DNA from: Lingula anatina
Taxonomy: Eukaryota > Brachiopoda > Lingulata > Lingulida > Lingulidae
Reading direction: 5' to 3'
Assembly (NCBI RefSeq): GCF_001039355.2
Contig: NW_019775735.1
Location: forward strand, 484,065 to 548,064
Length of the DNA: 64,000 bases
Positions within the stretch are counted from its first letter, which is position 1. The number at the start of each line of letters is the position of its first letter. Under the pieces are notes generated by a model, which was given only the letters and a program-made list of their open reading frames with translations, was not told the DNA's origin and did not search any database. This document shows, piece by piece, positions 25,036-38,076 of the stretch. Both the position numbers and the translations under genes were made by a program.

Positions 25036-25303
25036 TTAAGGCTTCATTCACATGCAATGTCTATTTTCTAAATTCTATTTTCTATTCGCGGTATAACTTA
25101 TGATCACGGTCTGTGCCCTGAATATCCCGCGGCGTAATTACTGGCAGCGCGAGCCAGTTACTGTAAGTTACTATAAGTAACTGGCTCGCGCTGCCAGTAA
25201 TTACGCGGCGGAATATTCAGGGCACAGACCGTGATCATAAGATAGCGCGAATAGAAAATAGATTTTTAGAAAATAGACATTCCATGTGAACGAAGCCTAA
25301 GGT
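25036..25303. mobile_element. foldback (near-palindromic) element, about 268 bp
   Basis: Two arms of about 125 bp are near-exact reverse complements around a loop of about 12 nt at 25163-25175. Arm landmarks: AAGGCTTCATTCACATG against CATGTGAACGAAGCCTAAG at the ends; TTATGATCACGGTCTGTGCC and GGCACAGACCGTGATCATAA in the middle; GGCAGCGCGAGCCAGTTACT and AGTAACTGGCTCGCGCTGCC next to the loop. Only a few mismatches separate the arms, so it is young or conserved by gene conversion. No clear target duplication is seen and there is no coding capacity. Transcription would give a long hairpin RNA. Best read as a foldback MITE. Confidence 0.8.
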
Positions 25304-25671
25304 TTGAGTGGTCGGTGTATACAGAACCACGCCACCCGTGTGACAGTGATCTTTTCTAAAATACCGTTTATGGTGCATTGCGTGTTTTCAGTCCTACAAA
25401 ACTAAGTGGTTCACTTTAATACGTACAAAACGTAAATAATTTTGGGGTTCGATTTTTAGCTTTTACAGAAATCAAAGACCTGTGTGAGTTGGAGGTGTGT
25501 AAAAATATCCTGTGGGTAATTATGAGAAGCTAAAAAAAAATACTGAGCAGCAATAGATATCGTTCAAGGAAATATGAGTGTGAACTCCTTTAAATATGAA
25601 TCTCCCAAAATCTCAACATTGCATACAAACAGTCTAATCGAACGAGGTTTAAAAATCGAAAGCATTTTTAT

Positions 25672-25674
<3 letters not shown>

Positions 25675-25747
<73 letters not shown>
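25675..25747. repeat. (CA)n followed by poly(A)
   Basis: CA dinucleotide run (25675-25706) followed by about 41 A residues. No flanking target duplication was found. Confidence 0.95.
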
Positions 25748-25750
<3 letters not shown>

Positions 25751-28126
25751 GACAAAATTCGTGCACCGTATTACAGGTATATATCCGTTACCAAAAGCAC
25801 ACTGAACCTCAAATAATACATATTATGTTTACTGAAATCTAACAAACAGGCCACGTGGTCTCTATCACGCTTCCTGGACAGCGGCAATAACTTAACATCG
25901 TTTACAAGTCTATTATAAAGCAATTCAGCCTCAATAATTAGAAACCCTAGACGAGTTAATGAGCTCCGAATGAATATCGGGTATCGGCCACACGCGTCTG
26001 GCGTTTGTATGGTAATAGATATAGAAACGGACATGTTAAATGTACATCGATGGACGTTTATGACCAATTCAGTTTTTGTGTTTTCTTGGGCATTGTTTGT
26101 TATATATGAATGAAATCAAACATTTATTTGGCATTTTCGTGACGATGACTTATATTTTGTGACTTTTGACAAAAAAGGATTGTTTTTTTTATTTTAATAT
26201 AATAATTAAAATTATTGGCTTCAATACAGGAGTGTACACGTAGTAAAGCCTTAAATAGAAAAAAGCTCTCCGCGTCTTTGTTATTGTGGAACGAGAGACC
26301 ATGCATATCTCAAAAATATGGAAAACACCTGTGTATCCCTTTATCACTACACCGTATGATAAACATCGGACGACAACATTGGGTTATCCACTTTTTGATA
26401 ATAACCTGGGTGGATTTGCATTGTATCTTGATTTGCATCTTTCCATACAGCTCTTATCAACTTACTTGCAAAATTGATAATTAGACTGTCCGTCATTAGC
26501 TAATTGTTTGAGTGCGTTTATATGGATAATGGTAAGGATACAAGTAAAGGTAGTTTTGGATCCCAAAGTGCAGCCGTGAGACGTGGGATTTACCGTACAT
26601 GGCGGATCTCTGATAATTATCTTACACAATTTACGCTCGACCTCCCCCTCTGTGAACACGAAGAAAGGAATTTTGATTCTCAGATTGAAGCTGGAGAAAA
26701 TATGCTGGATATTGAGTCGCTTATTACATGTACTCTTTATTGTTTAGATCGTTTGATATTGGCCAAAGATCTTTTCTTGTTGCAATTTTCCATGACCAAC
26801 TTCGCAGAGCCGCTAGCCGCGTTATTCATAATAGGTTTTCTATGAAAGGGAAAACAGACAAATAATTAAGGATCAGAGACAGTTTTTGATTAGTTATACT
26901 AAAAGTGATTATGAATGCACGCTCTTCTGATTTTAATCGACAGAAGATGTCCATTTGGGAAAGAGTGGACAACCGATGACTAGACAGCCCAGGGCACTTT
27001 GGCGGGGTCGATTCGCGCCGGAACTTTAGTGGGAAGCTTGGGTGGATTCTACCACAAAACAGGTGGAACATTCAACTATCGTCTCGCCAATGCAGTGATA
27101 AAAGTCTACATTATATTCTGCCGTTAGTTTCATTTTTACAGTAATACATCGAGTCATTCAAACGTTACAGGAGAAATTCCTAGACGCCATCCAGCGTAAC
27201 TCACAGGGAAGATTACCCTAGGTTCTAGATTCCGGTATTGCCAGCTCGATCTTGATTTCATATATAACCCATATCAACAATACCGGTAAAAGCGACCCCA
27301 TCACAAGGTATATTTAACAAGCTAGCTTTTACGTTGCTCTGACACTCAGGGTAAGGGAAGATTCATACCGAGGACAAACGTGTTTTGAAGCGTTTTATGA
27401 GAATGCCTTTACACTGCAGCTAACGAATCTTCCGTTACTCTTTGTATAAGTGAACCGATGGCTATATCACTGCATATTCGGGGCTCGTACAAATACCTCA
27501 CCAATGAAACAAGGGTACATTTGCAGTGCAAAACTACCATGTTTCGGAGTGCTTGGTTTTCTCTCGAGAGACCTATCTATCATACGTAATCTTTTAAATG
27601 TGTCTAGCCCTGTGTTACCCAATGTTTGCACCATAAAATTAACACCAAGTTAGCTAATTACATACGCAAAGAGAGTACGTTATCATTTCTCTCTCACTTC
27701 ATCATGTAGGTTGTATAACCCAAATGTATCATCTGTTCCTTTTATAATAACAAAGTTTATATTGGGAAATATGAAAATGGATATAGCTGTTTGAGTTTTC
27801 AAATGATTTGGGAAACATTTGCAGTGTCTATTTCGAAAAACAAAATAACAACAACATTGTTTAAAGCTTCAAGAAACTAAGTATGGAAATGAGGAGAATT
27901 ATAGAGCATATGTTATATTGTATTTTATTATTTAAGCAAAATGATATTTTTATATAAAACTTTGTGTCGTATCTGGCATACTTGCTGCTGGATTCGGGGT
28001 TTTACGAAGGGGGGGGGTCAGAAGGAATAAAATGATTTTCTAACTTCTATCGGCAAATATGACATATTAGACCAAGTCAGTTATGATGTAATATGTAGGG
28101 AACATGGGTGGAAAATGCTTAATGTC

Positions 28127-28154
28127 TTTTTTTTTTTTTTTGGGGGGGGGGGGG
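28127..28154. repeat. T15-G13 homopolymer junction
   Basis: Fifteen T residues pass directly into thirteen G residues, followed by more G-rich sequence (TTGGGGGTGGAGAGGG). The same structure occurs at 42876 and, on the other strand, at 48406. Confidence 0.9.
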
Positions 28155-28974
28155 TTGGGGGTGGAGAGGGCGTACAAAAGGTGGTGTAGCTCCTAAATAG
28201 TGGGGGTGGTACATTGTCATTGTAATTTATCGATATGGAGTTCGGATTGGGCATAATAATTTGAAAACAGTTGTATCTACATGTTCATTCAATTGTTTTT
28301 TCTGGAATGTATCGCGTGTTCAAACACCAAGTCTTTTATTGAAAGAATGAAAAAGGTAGAGGTGTTAAAGTCATATATCCGCATTTTGTTTTTTTCAACA
28401 TTTTATGTTATTCATATTCTTTTTTTCCTGTAAAAGATTATAACAATATAATGGCTCTGGTAAATATCAGGTTATGACCGAAGACATAATGAACAAAAGT
28501 CCACGGAGAATCAGCAAAAGGCGTTAAACCTTTTTTTTTCTGTTAGGAGAGCATAATCATAGAAAACGGGCGAACGCCTCCAGGGCTGGTAAAGGCAGAT
28601 GTCGGCGTTGCTCTAATTGCGTTATGTTAAAAGTACCATCTGAATATTTCAATTTGCTGGGCCGTAAATTAACAGCGTGCAAATTGAATGAAGTGAGAGT
28701 GGAGGAATAAATCACAGAGTTTTCTTGCCACTGACAGGTCACTGCATTTCTGCTGGAGAACTTTCAATGCAGTTTGTATTGCGTTTGGGATCTTGCACCC
28801 TGAAAAAGCAGGGGGTGTCTGTGCATAATTCGCATTAAGTATACAGAGTGTGATATGATCGAGAGTAGGTTGAAATGTTGTGAAACATAGTTACATTTGC
28901 GAATGTAGAATATCATTCATGACATGAAAATAATTTCTATATCAAAATATCTAATACCAATATCAAAGCGAAAC

Positions 28975-28985
28975 TATTATTATTA

Positions 28986-29021
<36 letters not shown>
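28975..29021. repeat. (TTA)n microsatellite
   Basis: ATT/TTA trinucleotide run with one interruption. Confidence 0.95.
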
Positions 29022-29022
<1 letters not shown>

Positions 29023-29280
29023 ATAATTTGGTTTACCCTGAAAAAGTCAATAATAAAGTTCGAAAATTACTTGTAGGAAGAGTATTTGAAGGAAATGTTC
29101 ATCCCACAGTCTTGTTGAGTGACATCATTTCGAAGCAAATGTTCTGTGTAAAAAAAAAAGACATCTCGCTGTAAGGGACGGAAAAATACACAGAATTAGC
29201 AGTACACAGAAAAGTACACAGGATGAGAAATACCTGTCACTATTTATATAAAGTGAATAAAGTTTGGCATTGGAATTTTC

Positions 29281-29302
29281 ATATATATATATATATATAT
29301 AT
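29281..29302. repeat. (AT)n microsatellite
   Basis: Pure AT dinucleotide run. Confidence 0.9.
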
Positions 29303-29566
29303 GTCTATCCGTCCTGTGAAAAAGTATCCTTGTGAATCTAGCAGAAAGTAGGTAATTGTCAGGAGAGATGGTGTAAGTTGAAAAAAAACCTCCCACCATC
29401 AATTTCACCTCAACCTACCACTTTTGGACAAATCGCTCCATCATTTTAATTCATCTATTCTGTGTTTCAATCCTTCCACCGTGCAACAATAAATAATCAA
29501 ACTAATTATGCTTCTAATTTTCTCCTTAGGGAACGAATTAAATATATTTTTAGTTTTCAGAAAAAA

Positions 29567-29606
29567 ATTAATTCCATTAATCCATTATCATTAGGTGATT
29601 AATTTC
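29567..29606. promoter_or_regulatory. homeodomain-site cluster in intergenic DNA
   Basis: Within 40 bp there are five TAAT/ATTA-type cores (AATTAATT, CATTAATC, CATTATC, CATTAGG, GATTAATT). Such spacing suits clustered Antp-class homeodomain binding, but the region is AT-rich, so chance is not excluded. Confidence 0.25.
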
Positions 29607-31235
29607 GTGATTTTCAGGGTGAGTTTTTACCTAATAACAGAGCGTCGTCACAAAGCGTGCATTCGCTTATAATAATAACAGGTATCGTAGGAGAGAGGAC
29701 GATTTATGGGTTGGTTTCTCATGGGATCTTTGGTGCTGCCTGATATTACCCAGGGTTCACGGCGATGCTTTCTAATTCTGATTATTTCTTAATTAAAATG
29801 GGATAAAACACCGATTTCATGGAAACACAAATACAATGGACTCTTTCCCTAACGATTTATTACTGCAAAGCCCCTCTATACCATTGTGTATGAAAATATA
29901 TATTTTATTAATAAAGTTGGGCATGAAATATTGATTGAACTAAAGAAAAAAATCAAGGCTGATATTTATTCAAGTGCAAGGTAATTTTGTTTTCCTCATA
30001 TAAACGGACAATAAAAACCCCTTTTTAGCATTGCAAAAACGTATTGTAATTCTATAAATTTGATACACAATGGGTCTAATGGCCTGATCTAATAACTTGA
30101 CCATTTAATATTGGAATATGAAAAAATACACTTTTTAATCCATCGTTTTAATTAAATTTGACCGTAATGAAGGTCTGGTTAGACTAAACGGATTCGCCAA
30201 ATGTCGATCTTGGTTTGTTCACACTTTTTGTACGCTAGTTTACTCTGAGCATGAGGGATAATCTAGTTTTCAATTAACAGTTATACTAGGAAAACAAACA
30301 AGATAATCTGTAGAATTGGGGTTTTGATACACATATAGTATTGCATATTGCTAAACCATGAGAGAAAAAATGTCAGTATATCACGACTAAATTAGAGAAA
30401 ACTCTCCACAAATCTTTCTGGTGTTACGTTAAACTAATTAATTGTTCGTGTGGGGATTTAATTTACTTCGCCCTCTAACACAATAGCCAGACTACCCGAC
30501 TGTCATTATCTAAAAGTGTACCGGTCCAGTAAAATATACCACTTGATGAGAAACGAGAAGATCAAGTCTACACAGGCAATGCTGATACTTGTTGTATTGT
30601 ATCGTGCAGTGCTGTTGAAAAACAGGTCTATTCTAGGCAGACAGCAAGGCTAGATTATTCTGAACATGTATAAAATAAGCTCACAATTTCTGTGGAAAGA
30701 CACCTAAATGTTTAAATCAATGGAAAACACAAGAATAGGTTACGTCGAAATAAGGAATGGGTTACTTTGATCCTGGCGCTGAGTAGAATACAGAAAAGCT
30801 GGTGATTATACGATACGATGGAAACAAGAGGCGTGTAAATCTGTTTAACTGATTGCATTCAGCGATAATCCCCGAGAAGTTGGATAAATCTACGTACACC
30901 GATACTCGGGAATGAGCCTCAAGCCATCGTGCTGGACGAGCTGACCACATTGCTCACGGGCACCGAGTTATCAGTAGTGAGAGGATGTTCTCACGCTAGT
31001 CTCACCCTGTGGTGAGATGATGCGGGAAATGAAACAGACAACCGACTCTTCTTCCTTATTATAGGGGATACCATGGTTTGCGAGAAAATTATTAATTTTT
31101 TTTTACAGTGAAATACATTAAATTTTAATTTGTCTATGTCTTGGTATAAAGTGAAGGCTTGGGTGGGAGTGGCCTGGGCATGTTTGACAACAGCTTGGTG
31201 TTTATTATAGTGCAAAGTAGGTGATATTTATGGTG

Positions 31236-31259
31236 TTTTTTTTTTTTTTTTTTTTTTTT
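31236..31259. repeat. poly(T) tract
   Basis: Twenty-four T residues; no flanking duplication. Confidence 0.95.
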
Positions 31260-32103
31260 GAAACCTTGGAACGTTTTCGCATCATTTATTCCTTTTAACG
31301 TGCGAATGGATGGTTCTTTTTTGTCAAACCTCTCTCCTCTCGCCCTTGTCCCCCGAATATGAAGAGCAGCGCCACCCAGTTTGGTGATATTTTCCCTCCA
31401 CTTTTTGCTTTGCCTCTGTTGAAAGAAAAACGTAGGGTAAAAGTAGAGCATTCCCTACTGGCCGAGACAGAGCCAGGCGGCATCTGCTGAGATGAGAAAG
31501 CCTCCAGGCAGGACAGAGGGGACTAGTCGGAGACCTACCCACCTGAAGGCAAACCTTGACTCCACCCTCGTCCGGTCATACGTCACTTTGACCTACATAT
31601 TACGTATCCCAAGGATGACGTAACTTATTTACGTATGTTTTGTAGGCCCCTATCATTGTGTTTGTATTTACAAGTCTGAGACAAATATCTAAAGAAACGT
31701 TAATGAAGGTACCTGTAGCAAACCTACCTCTATACATACCCCCATAAGAGTCAAAGAATGAAAAAACAATTGAAAAGTCAAATGAAACTCATTCTACGCA
31801 CCTTATTTTCATTCTTTTTTAAGCTCCAGTATCATACTGGTTTTAAATTCTTTATGTTTGCAGTACATGCCCCATGAGCATCTGAATTGACTTGTTGCTT
31901 GTCGTACATTTTTGGGATCTTTTTCTGGTAATACGAACACTATCAATTGCGATAGATAGCTCGTTCCATTGAGACAGTGGACTGCCTAGCGGTCGCCCTG
32001 CGATGCGTGCTTGTCTCACCTAATGCAACTAACGGTGGACATGCATTGCGTATTTCCAGCCATTGTGCATTATATGCACTTGCAAGTGTATTTGGCTTCA
32101 CCT

Positions 32104-32147
32104 AATAATAATAAGAAGAAGAAGACGAAGAAGAAAAAGAAGAAGAA
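32104..32147. repeat. (AAT)n/(AAG)n purine-rich microsatellite
   Basis: AAT units change into an imperfect GAA/AAG run. Confidence 0.9.
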
Positions 32148-32564
32148 TTTATTTTGAAAATGTGTGCAAATCTCACGTCTCATTGCAGTTTACAAATATC
32201 ATTAAATGTAAAATCCAAGGATGCGTTCACTCTACGATAGATTGTGAACACACTCTACATGTAAAACCACAATCATGGCTTAATACTTACATAGTCAAGG
32301 ATAATTGTTTATGTGATTCAAAATGAAAGGATTATTCGTGTAAAGGGGGTTTAAGCACACCCGCTTGTTGTTCACGTTACTGAAACAGTTATTGCACAAA
32401 AATAATATTAATAATAAAAGCATTAATTAACAAATTGTTTATAAGTGAAAGGGAATTGTTGGCTGGAAATGCTCCATACTGATTCGACATTTTAAGACTG
32501 TTATTTTCATATTCACACAACACACAACATTAAAAGGTGTTTTCCGAGATAATTATTGTATTTT

Positions 32565-32798
32565 CAGGAGCGGTTCCAGGATTAGGGGTTCGGGCGTAGG
32601 GTTCGGGGCCCACTGAAGGATATTGGTATTTTAGAGGGCAAACGGTGTCATTTGGTACGCCCGTTTACAACTGTGATTTAGCTAAGCAACATTCGAATTT
32701 CAAGAGGGAATCCCATTGGTGTGATTTTTTGCAGAAATCGAAAGGGGGGGGGGGGGGGGGGGGCGGGCCCCCCTGACCCCCCCCAAAACCCCCCCCTG
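32565..32798. mobile_element. possible hAT-like MITE fragment with long G/C runs
   Basis: The left end CAGGAGCGGTTCCAGGATTA looks like a hAT terminal repeat of the CAGGNGCGG type. The right end is a G20 run, then C-rich sequence finishing CCCCCCCCTG. The right terminus matches only the outer bases, so the element is truncated, eroded, or joined from two copies. There is no coding capacity. Confidence 0.35.
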
Positions 32799-33795
32799 TT
32801 TTTTGTTCAATCTGGCATCTCTCTATCACTAGGTGCATTCAATCTCTCATTTATTTCAACAACTACGTGTAAATCAGTTTCTAAACGTTAACTGTTAAGT
32901 GATCTTTTGATCATAATCTTTATTCTATTACAACTGATTCAGCTCTTTTTTCCTTTCAAAGCAAATCAAATTATATTCATTATTAATTACTGTAGTAATT
33001 GGTAGATGTTGCGTTCGTGTGTATACCTATTGTATACCGGATCAGATCTCAGTTGTGTTAGTTGTGAAGACGGATCGCAACCGTCACATTGATGGCTTAG
33101 CCAAGTGATGGTGATGGATATATTACGAATAAAGTTACAGTAGCCTACTTTCTTCAAGGTTTTATTGTCATTCAGTTAAACTTATTTTTTTATCAAATCA
33201 TATGTTTCATGTATTTGCGTGTATTTTGATTATTTATTCATTTACCATAATAATGGTGTGTTTCCGTTGCCATATGTCCCAGTTGAGTCCTTCAATAATT
33301 GATCTCTGCCATGTATTCTGTAGGTAATGAGTTTGGAGTTTCATTGTTTAAAATCATATCTGTGAATCCGTTTAATTGAATATGAAATGTTTGTATTTCC
33401 GTTTGTAAACGAATATATTTTGATTCCTACCATAAAATCTGTCATCAACATAACATATCCTAGGAATAATTGCAAAATAAGTAAGATTTAGCCTACCAAT
33501 AATCCACAGCTATAATTATTATAAATTTGAAATCATTTCACATATATGTGTATTGACATTTGCCTTCATAAACGTTGTTGATTCTTCTGTCTAAGATTTA
33601 TAACAAGCAAGCGAAAAATGGACTAGGTGACTTCTGTTTCACGAATTTGAGCTAGAATCAGTTTGATCATAAATCAACATTTAAGATGTGTTTATTTGTA
33701 TAGGAGGGCACGGCCATTTTATCTTTGACACAAGAACCCCTGCTGCGCAATCATTTATTTTGATACTAACCAAAGAATCAACGTATGCGCCTTTT

Positions 33796-33796
<1 letters not shown>

Positions 33797-33854
<58 letters not shown>
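33797..33854. repeat. (TTA)n microsatellite
   Basis: Pure TTA trinucleotide run of about 58 bases. Confidence 0.95.
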
Positions 33855-34259
33855 GTTAACAGTAACCTGCCTCCCCTAATGAGTTAAGAATTCAAAATTT
33901 CCGTCCATTAACACTAATGTTGTCTTGTCTTTTACACTAACAGGTCTATCAAACATAAACTTATAATGCACTTGACACGCTTGAGATTATTTGGTTTTTA
34001 GTTTTTCATCCGCTTGTGTTTATCAACTTGACCTGCATATATCGATTTGCGATTTGTGTATCCATTATTTCACTGAAGAGATGGTTTACTTCGTTCAGTT
34101 TAACGGCGAGGGTCGGGAAGAAAAAAACACATAAATAATTTTTGCTCATAAATCAAACTGATGCATGATAAATAGACAAACAAAGCGAACTTAATTTAGA
34201 GATAAAAAATAAATGAAGGCCGCCGTCTATTTTCATAATTGAAATGTAATACGAACTCT

Positions 34260-34360
34260 TTCATTTTACCATAGGAACGTCTCCATCTGTTCGCGCCCTC
34301 TCGTGTCAAACAAAGGAGCCTCTTGAAGCAAAAGAGCGATGACGTCATCCAAGTCATTTT
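34260..34360. promoter_or_regulatory. candidate insulator/enhancer: CTCF-like motif plus palindromic CRE
   Basis: On the minus strand, ACACGAGAGGGCGCG (34306-34292) matches the bilaterian CTCF core CCACNAGRKGGCRSY at 13 of 15 positions, including the whole AGRGGGCGC centre. Thirty-two bp away, GATGACGTCATC (34338-34349) is a perfect 12-bp palindrome holding the CRE TGACGTCA. Both lie in a GC-richer patch between the two Hox genes, about 3.7 kb beyond the Lox4 stop codon, where a domain boundary would be plausible. Evidence is motif-based only. Confidence 0.4.
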
Positions 34361-37300
34361 CAATTGAGCGTGGCTAGCTACCGCAGAAGTTTTCATTGAA
34401 CGTTTTATCTTAAACACACCTATACACACAGGGAAATAAGTCATAAATATCCGTCTATGTACAAGGTAAACTAATAAAATTACTAGGCGGCAACTTTCAA
34501 AGGGGCAGTTATTCGCAAGTCTGTCAACAGCCAAGGCTGGTGGTATGGGTTGGCCGGGGAGCCCCAGTTTTGTGATTAATTCCCCTTTTGAGATAAACGC
34601 GTTCGGTTCAGTGAAACTCAATGGTAAAAACAGGTGTGATTATTTTCTTGTCACTGGAAATACGCCTACGAAATTATACGATAGAAAGGTTTGTACCCAT
34701 TGGTACCATTGCTCAATATTAAGTATTACATATATTTAAACAGCGATAGTTTTTAATCATATCAGTAATTTGGGGGGAAGTTTGAAGGCCGACACTCCCA
34801 TCCCCGATAGTAAAGGCACTGCAGTGAAGAAAGTAGCCGCTCAACAAAATAGTAAACACTTATGAACATGGAGATTGCATTTTTGTATTTTTAACATTTT
34901 ATAACACAGCCTAATCCTCAGTTGTTGACTTAAAAAATGATAATTTGGTATGTTAGGTATAATTGACATACAAAAAAATTTGTATTTTGAATTGTGTAGT
35001 ATGCCTGGTTTTCATGGTACACCATGCTTATTTGTAAATATACATGTAAAGCTACTTGTTGAGTTATATTATACTAAAATGTGAAACAGTCGTGTATTCT
35101 GTATCAAATATTAAATAACGTGGTAACTGGTTAGCATAATGCAACTAAAATATGTCACGTCCATATACAATATGATGTCAACATATGCGTATAGAAACAA
35201 TAGACACAGTGATCTTTCCTCCGTCTTTCAAAAAAATAAATGAAACAATAAAAAGAAATATATAAATAAATACTTTCCAACAAAAATCTGTCTTTAACTA
35301 GTACGGAATTTAGAATATAGAAGTCCAGGTTTTCCCAAAGTCTGGACGATGAGATTGAAATTTAACCATTAAGTGTTGAATTATTTCAAAACAAGTTTTA
35401 AAAATTTGTAAAATCTACGTTATCAATGTTTGTCTTGATTTTGAAAGTATCTGGCATCTCCTAGAAAAAAGCTGCGTGAAACAGAATATAGACTGGGGTA
35501 TTGAGAAAACGGCTTTTTATACGGACACATGCTCAAAGTTTCATTATGAAATAATTATTAGATTTCACATCGGGGGAAACTTACACGTGCAATAAAAAAA
35601 AAAGAAAGAAAAGAAAATGGAATGTATTGAGATCTAGAGATGTGTCCCAACTAATGTGATTATATTATTGACCTCATACGCACTTTTCAGGTCGGTTATG
35701 ATCAGTAAAGTGCAATGATTGCGGGAATCGGTCATAAACAACATTTGAAAAGTTCATGTCAATTACGCTGATCTTAATAAACCGCTTGAGCCCAAAATAA
35801 ATGAGCAAACGAAAGGAAAATATAAATAAGAAGCTCTTAATAATTTTGACTCTAGAATAATATTTCTTTTAATGCTCTAGTGTAAAGAAAAAGTATTTTA
35901 ATTTGATTTTATTTAATTTCAACGCGTTGTGTCTATTCAATGCTGGAATATCACACTTTGAAATATGCTTAATTTATGGCGCCACAAATCTCCTGTCAAA
36001 TGGATAGATCATATTAAATGAGGTGCTTTGTTCAATTAGGCCCTTAAAACTTCTGATACGAAAAGTATGCAAGCAGCACAACTCGTTTCGATTGAAACTA
36101 CTTCATATTTGTAGATTTATACAGGGTGGTTTGAAATCAAATCATTTTCCGTCGAACGTAGAGAATGAACTTAAAACCAATCAGTTGACATCAGAAAATA
36201 TCCCCTGTTTTATTGGTCTGCTGAGTGCAAAGGTTGTAGAAATCGTTACCCTAAATTGTTTCCCATAGAGGAAAGCATACATACATACATATATAAAGAA
36301 AACAAACACTTATATTATTACGTGATATATACGTCATCTAAACATGCGGAAACAACTGCCAGGGTACACAACTAAAGAAAGAAAATGTTACCCATAAAAA
36401 TACAATGATCATCTTAATAGTCACCAGTTGACCTTCGAAATGTTCGCGGTTTTGGCGAAATATTTACCAATGTTTTCAGTTCAAAACATTAATATAAACG
36501 TGCTGCACATTTTCTACTCTACATTTTCATCTGCATCACTTATATTTCAAATGTTTGGTTTGTACTGATTGATAAAAATAAAACTATCAAGGTCCAGTGG
36601 TTGCAAAAGCATCAGTAAGTGGCACAGACAAACATAGAAACATACAAGTACTAGTCAAAATAACAATTACTATACATATCTATACATTTTCTATAAATTA
36701 CTCCCCGTGTGCCGAGAATTGCTACCCATGCTTTAAGACTTTTCCTTGCACCGGTCTTTATTTACATATATAGCTTAAATTTCAACGTAACATTTAACAC
36801 CTATTTTTACGATATTAAACCCTGTCACAAAATAAGTGTAACTATGTGTGTCAAATAGGCATCTACATTGTATCCCACTGATAATTAAAAACAGATCAAG
36901 ATGTACTATTTAATACATTTAAATGCTCAAGTTTTTACACGTTTTTACGCAAGTTTTTTCGACACACTCGGAGTTGATACAATTTGACCATAACGATGTT
37001 CATTTACTCATGAAAAACTTTGCAACTGATGAAGTTTTTCCGAGTTACAGCTGTCAGTTCCCGTCCGTTAGAAACAAAACCGAAATATGAATTGAAGTCT
37101 GTTCTGAAATGTACATTTTACTAAAAAAACTCAATTTTAATCATCGAATTCAATAGAACACTTTTGATCATCTCTTCAATATTAAAGTCGATCTTCATAT
37201 TTGAAAACGCGGCCCAACACTTTTGCATAGATGCTCAAATTAAAAGACGTGCAATTTTTCAGTTTAGAAAGTTTTGAAATATTGTCTTTTGTTTGATATA

Positions 37301-38076
37301 ACAGAACCTGGCAAGGCACAAGCACAACATATATGCAACAAGACTTAACGATTGTTTATACTAATAAACAAACTACAATTAATTATTTTGGACCATACCC
37401 TCTGATCCTTTGTCATACTTTCTGAGACGTTTGTCTTTAAAAAAATACTAAAAATCTCCAACAATAAATATGGTTTTCAAAAATGCCTTTCGACACACAC
37501 TGTCATGGTTTAAATTACCACAGCATAATCTAGACGACATGCAGGGCATTGCAAGTTCATTACACATTCAAAGTGATGTAACAGACATGACGGTTAGTCC
37601 AACCCGTAGATGATTGCCTTTCTGTATTCTGTATAACAAAGTGCTTCAGAATTCCTTAGCATTCCGTTGGGTATTTCTAAGTTTTGGGGTGTGTTTCACT
37701 GTCGCGTTTACACGGCACTGGTTTTCTAAGAACAGTCACTTAGGGATGATCGTGAGATCCGTTTTGAAGGGCGTTTTATTTTGTCTTGTTAAAAAAGTTA
37801 CGCCACCGTCAACAGATCTACTTCCGTTAATGAGATCAAAGTTATTTCTTTGGTAAAGCTGACGATTTACAGTTTGATCAGACATCTTAATCTCTTTACC
37901 TGAAAACACTTGGAAGACACCTGTCGAAGTTACTTTCTTTACATCTAAAATAAACAGTCAGTCCATATACCCTGTCTGGTCCTCACGTATAATCAATCTC
38001 AAACGGAGAGTTGTTTTACATGTACCGATGTCCTTACTGAGCCCGTAGTGAAGATTATCATCATCTCCTATAGATG

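Larger units (their letters stand above)
23690..38076. other. Antp-Lox4 intergenic region (about 14.4 kb)
   Basis: No protein-coding gene is recognised. The content is AT-rich DNA with microsatellites, a large foldback palindrome (25036-25303), a hAT-like fragment (32565-32798) and several complex islands. The islands are at 24480-24715 (CTTTGATC TCF-type site at 24499), 29567-29606 (homeodomain-core cluster), 31290-31640 (a degenerate nuclear-receptor DR1-like site at 31582-31594 on the minus strand, plus several TACGTA/TGACGT motifs) and 34260-34360 (CTCF-like motif plus CRE). The last 2 kb or so before 38077 should include the Lox4 3' UTR. The frames at 26504-26845 and 34196-34621 look like chance frames. 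Confidence 0.7.

Noticed and set aside
25564-25816. Frames through the (CA)n/poly(A) tract
   Set aside because: Translated microsatellite.
26504-26845. 113-residue frame upstream of Antp
   Set aside because: No recognisable domain, no promoter or splice context; probably chance.
34196-34621. 141-residue frame between the two Hox genes
   Set aside because: No domain, mixed composition without a coherent fold, and it spans the CTCF/CRE motif patch; better read as non-coding.
36280-38076. Precise Lox4 3' UTR end
   Set aside because: Several AATAAA-type signals exist on the minus strand; none can be chosen without transcript data.
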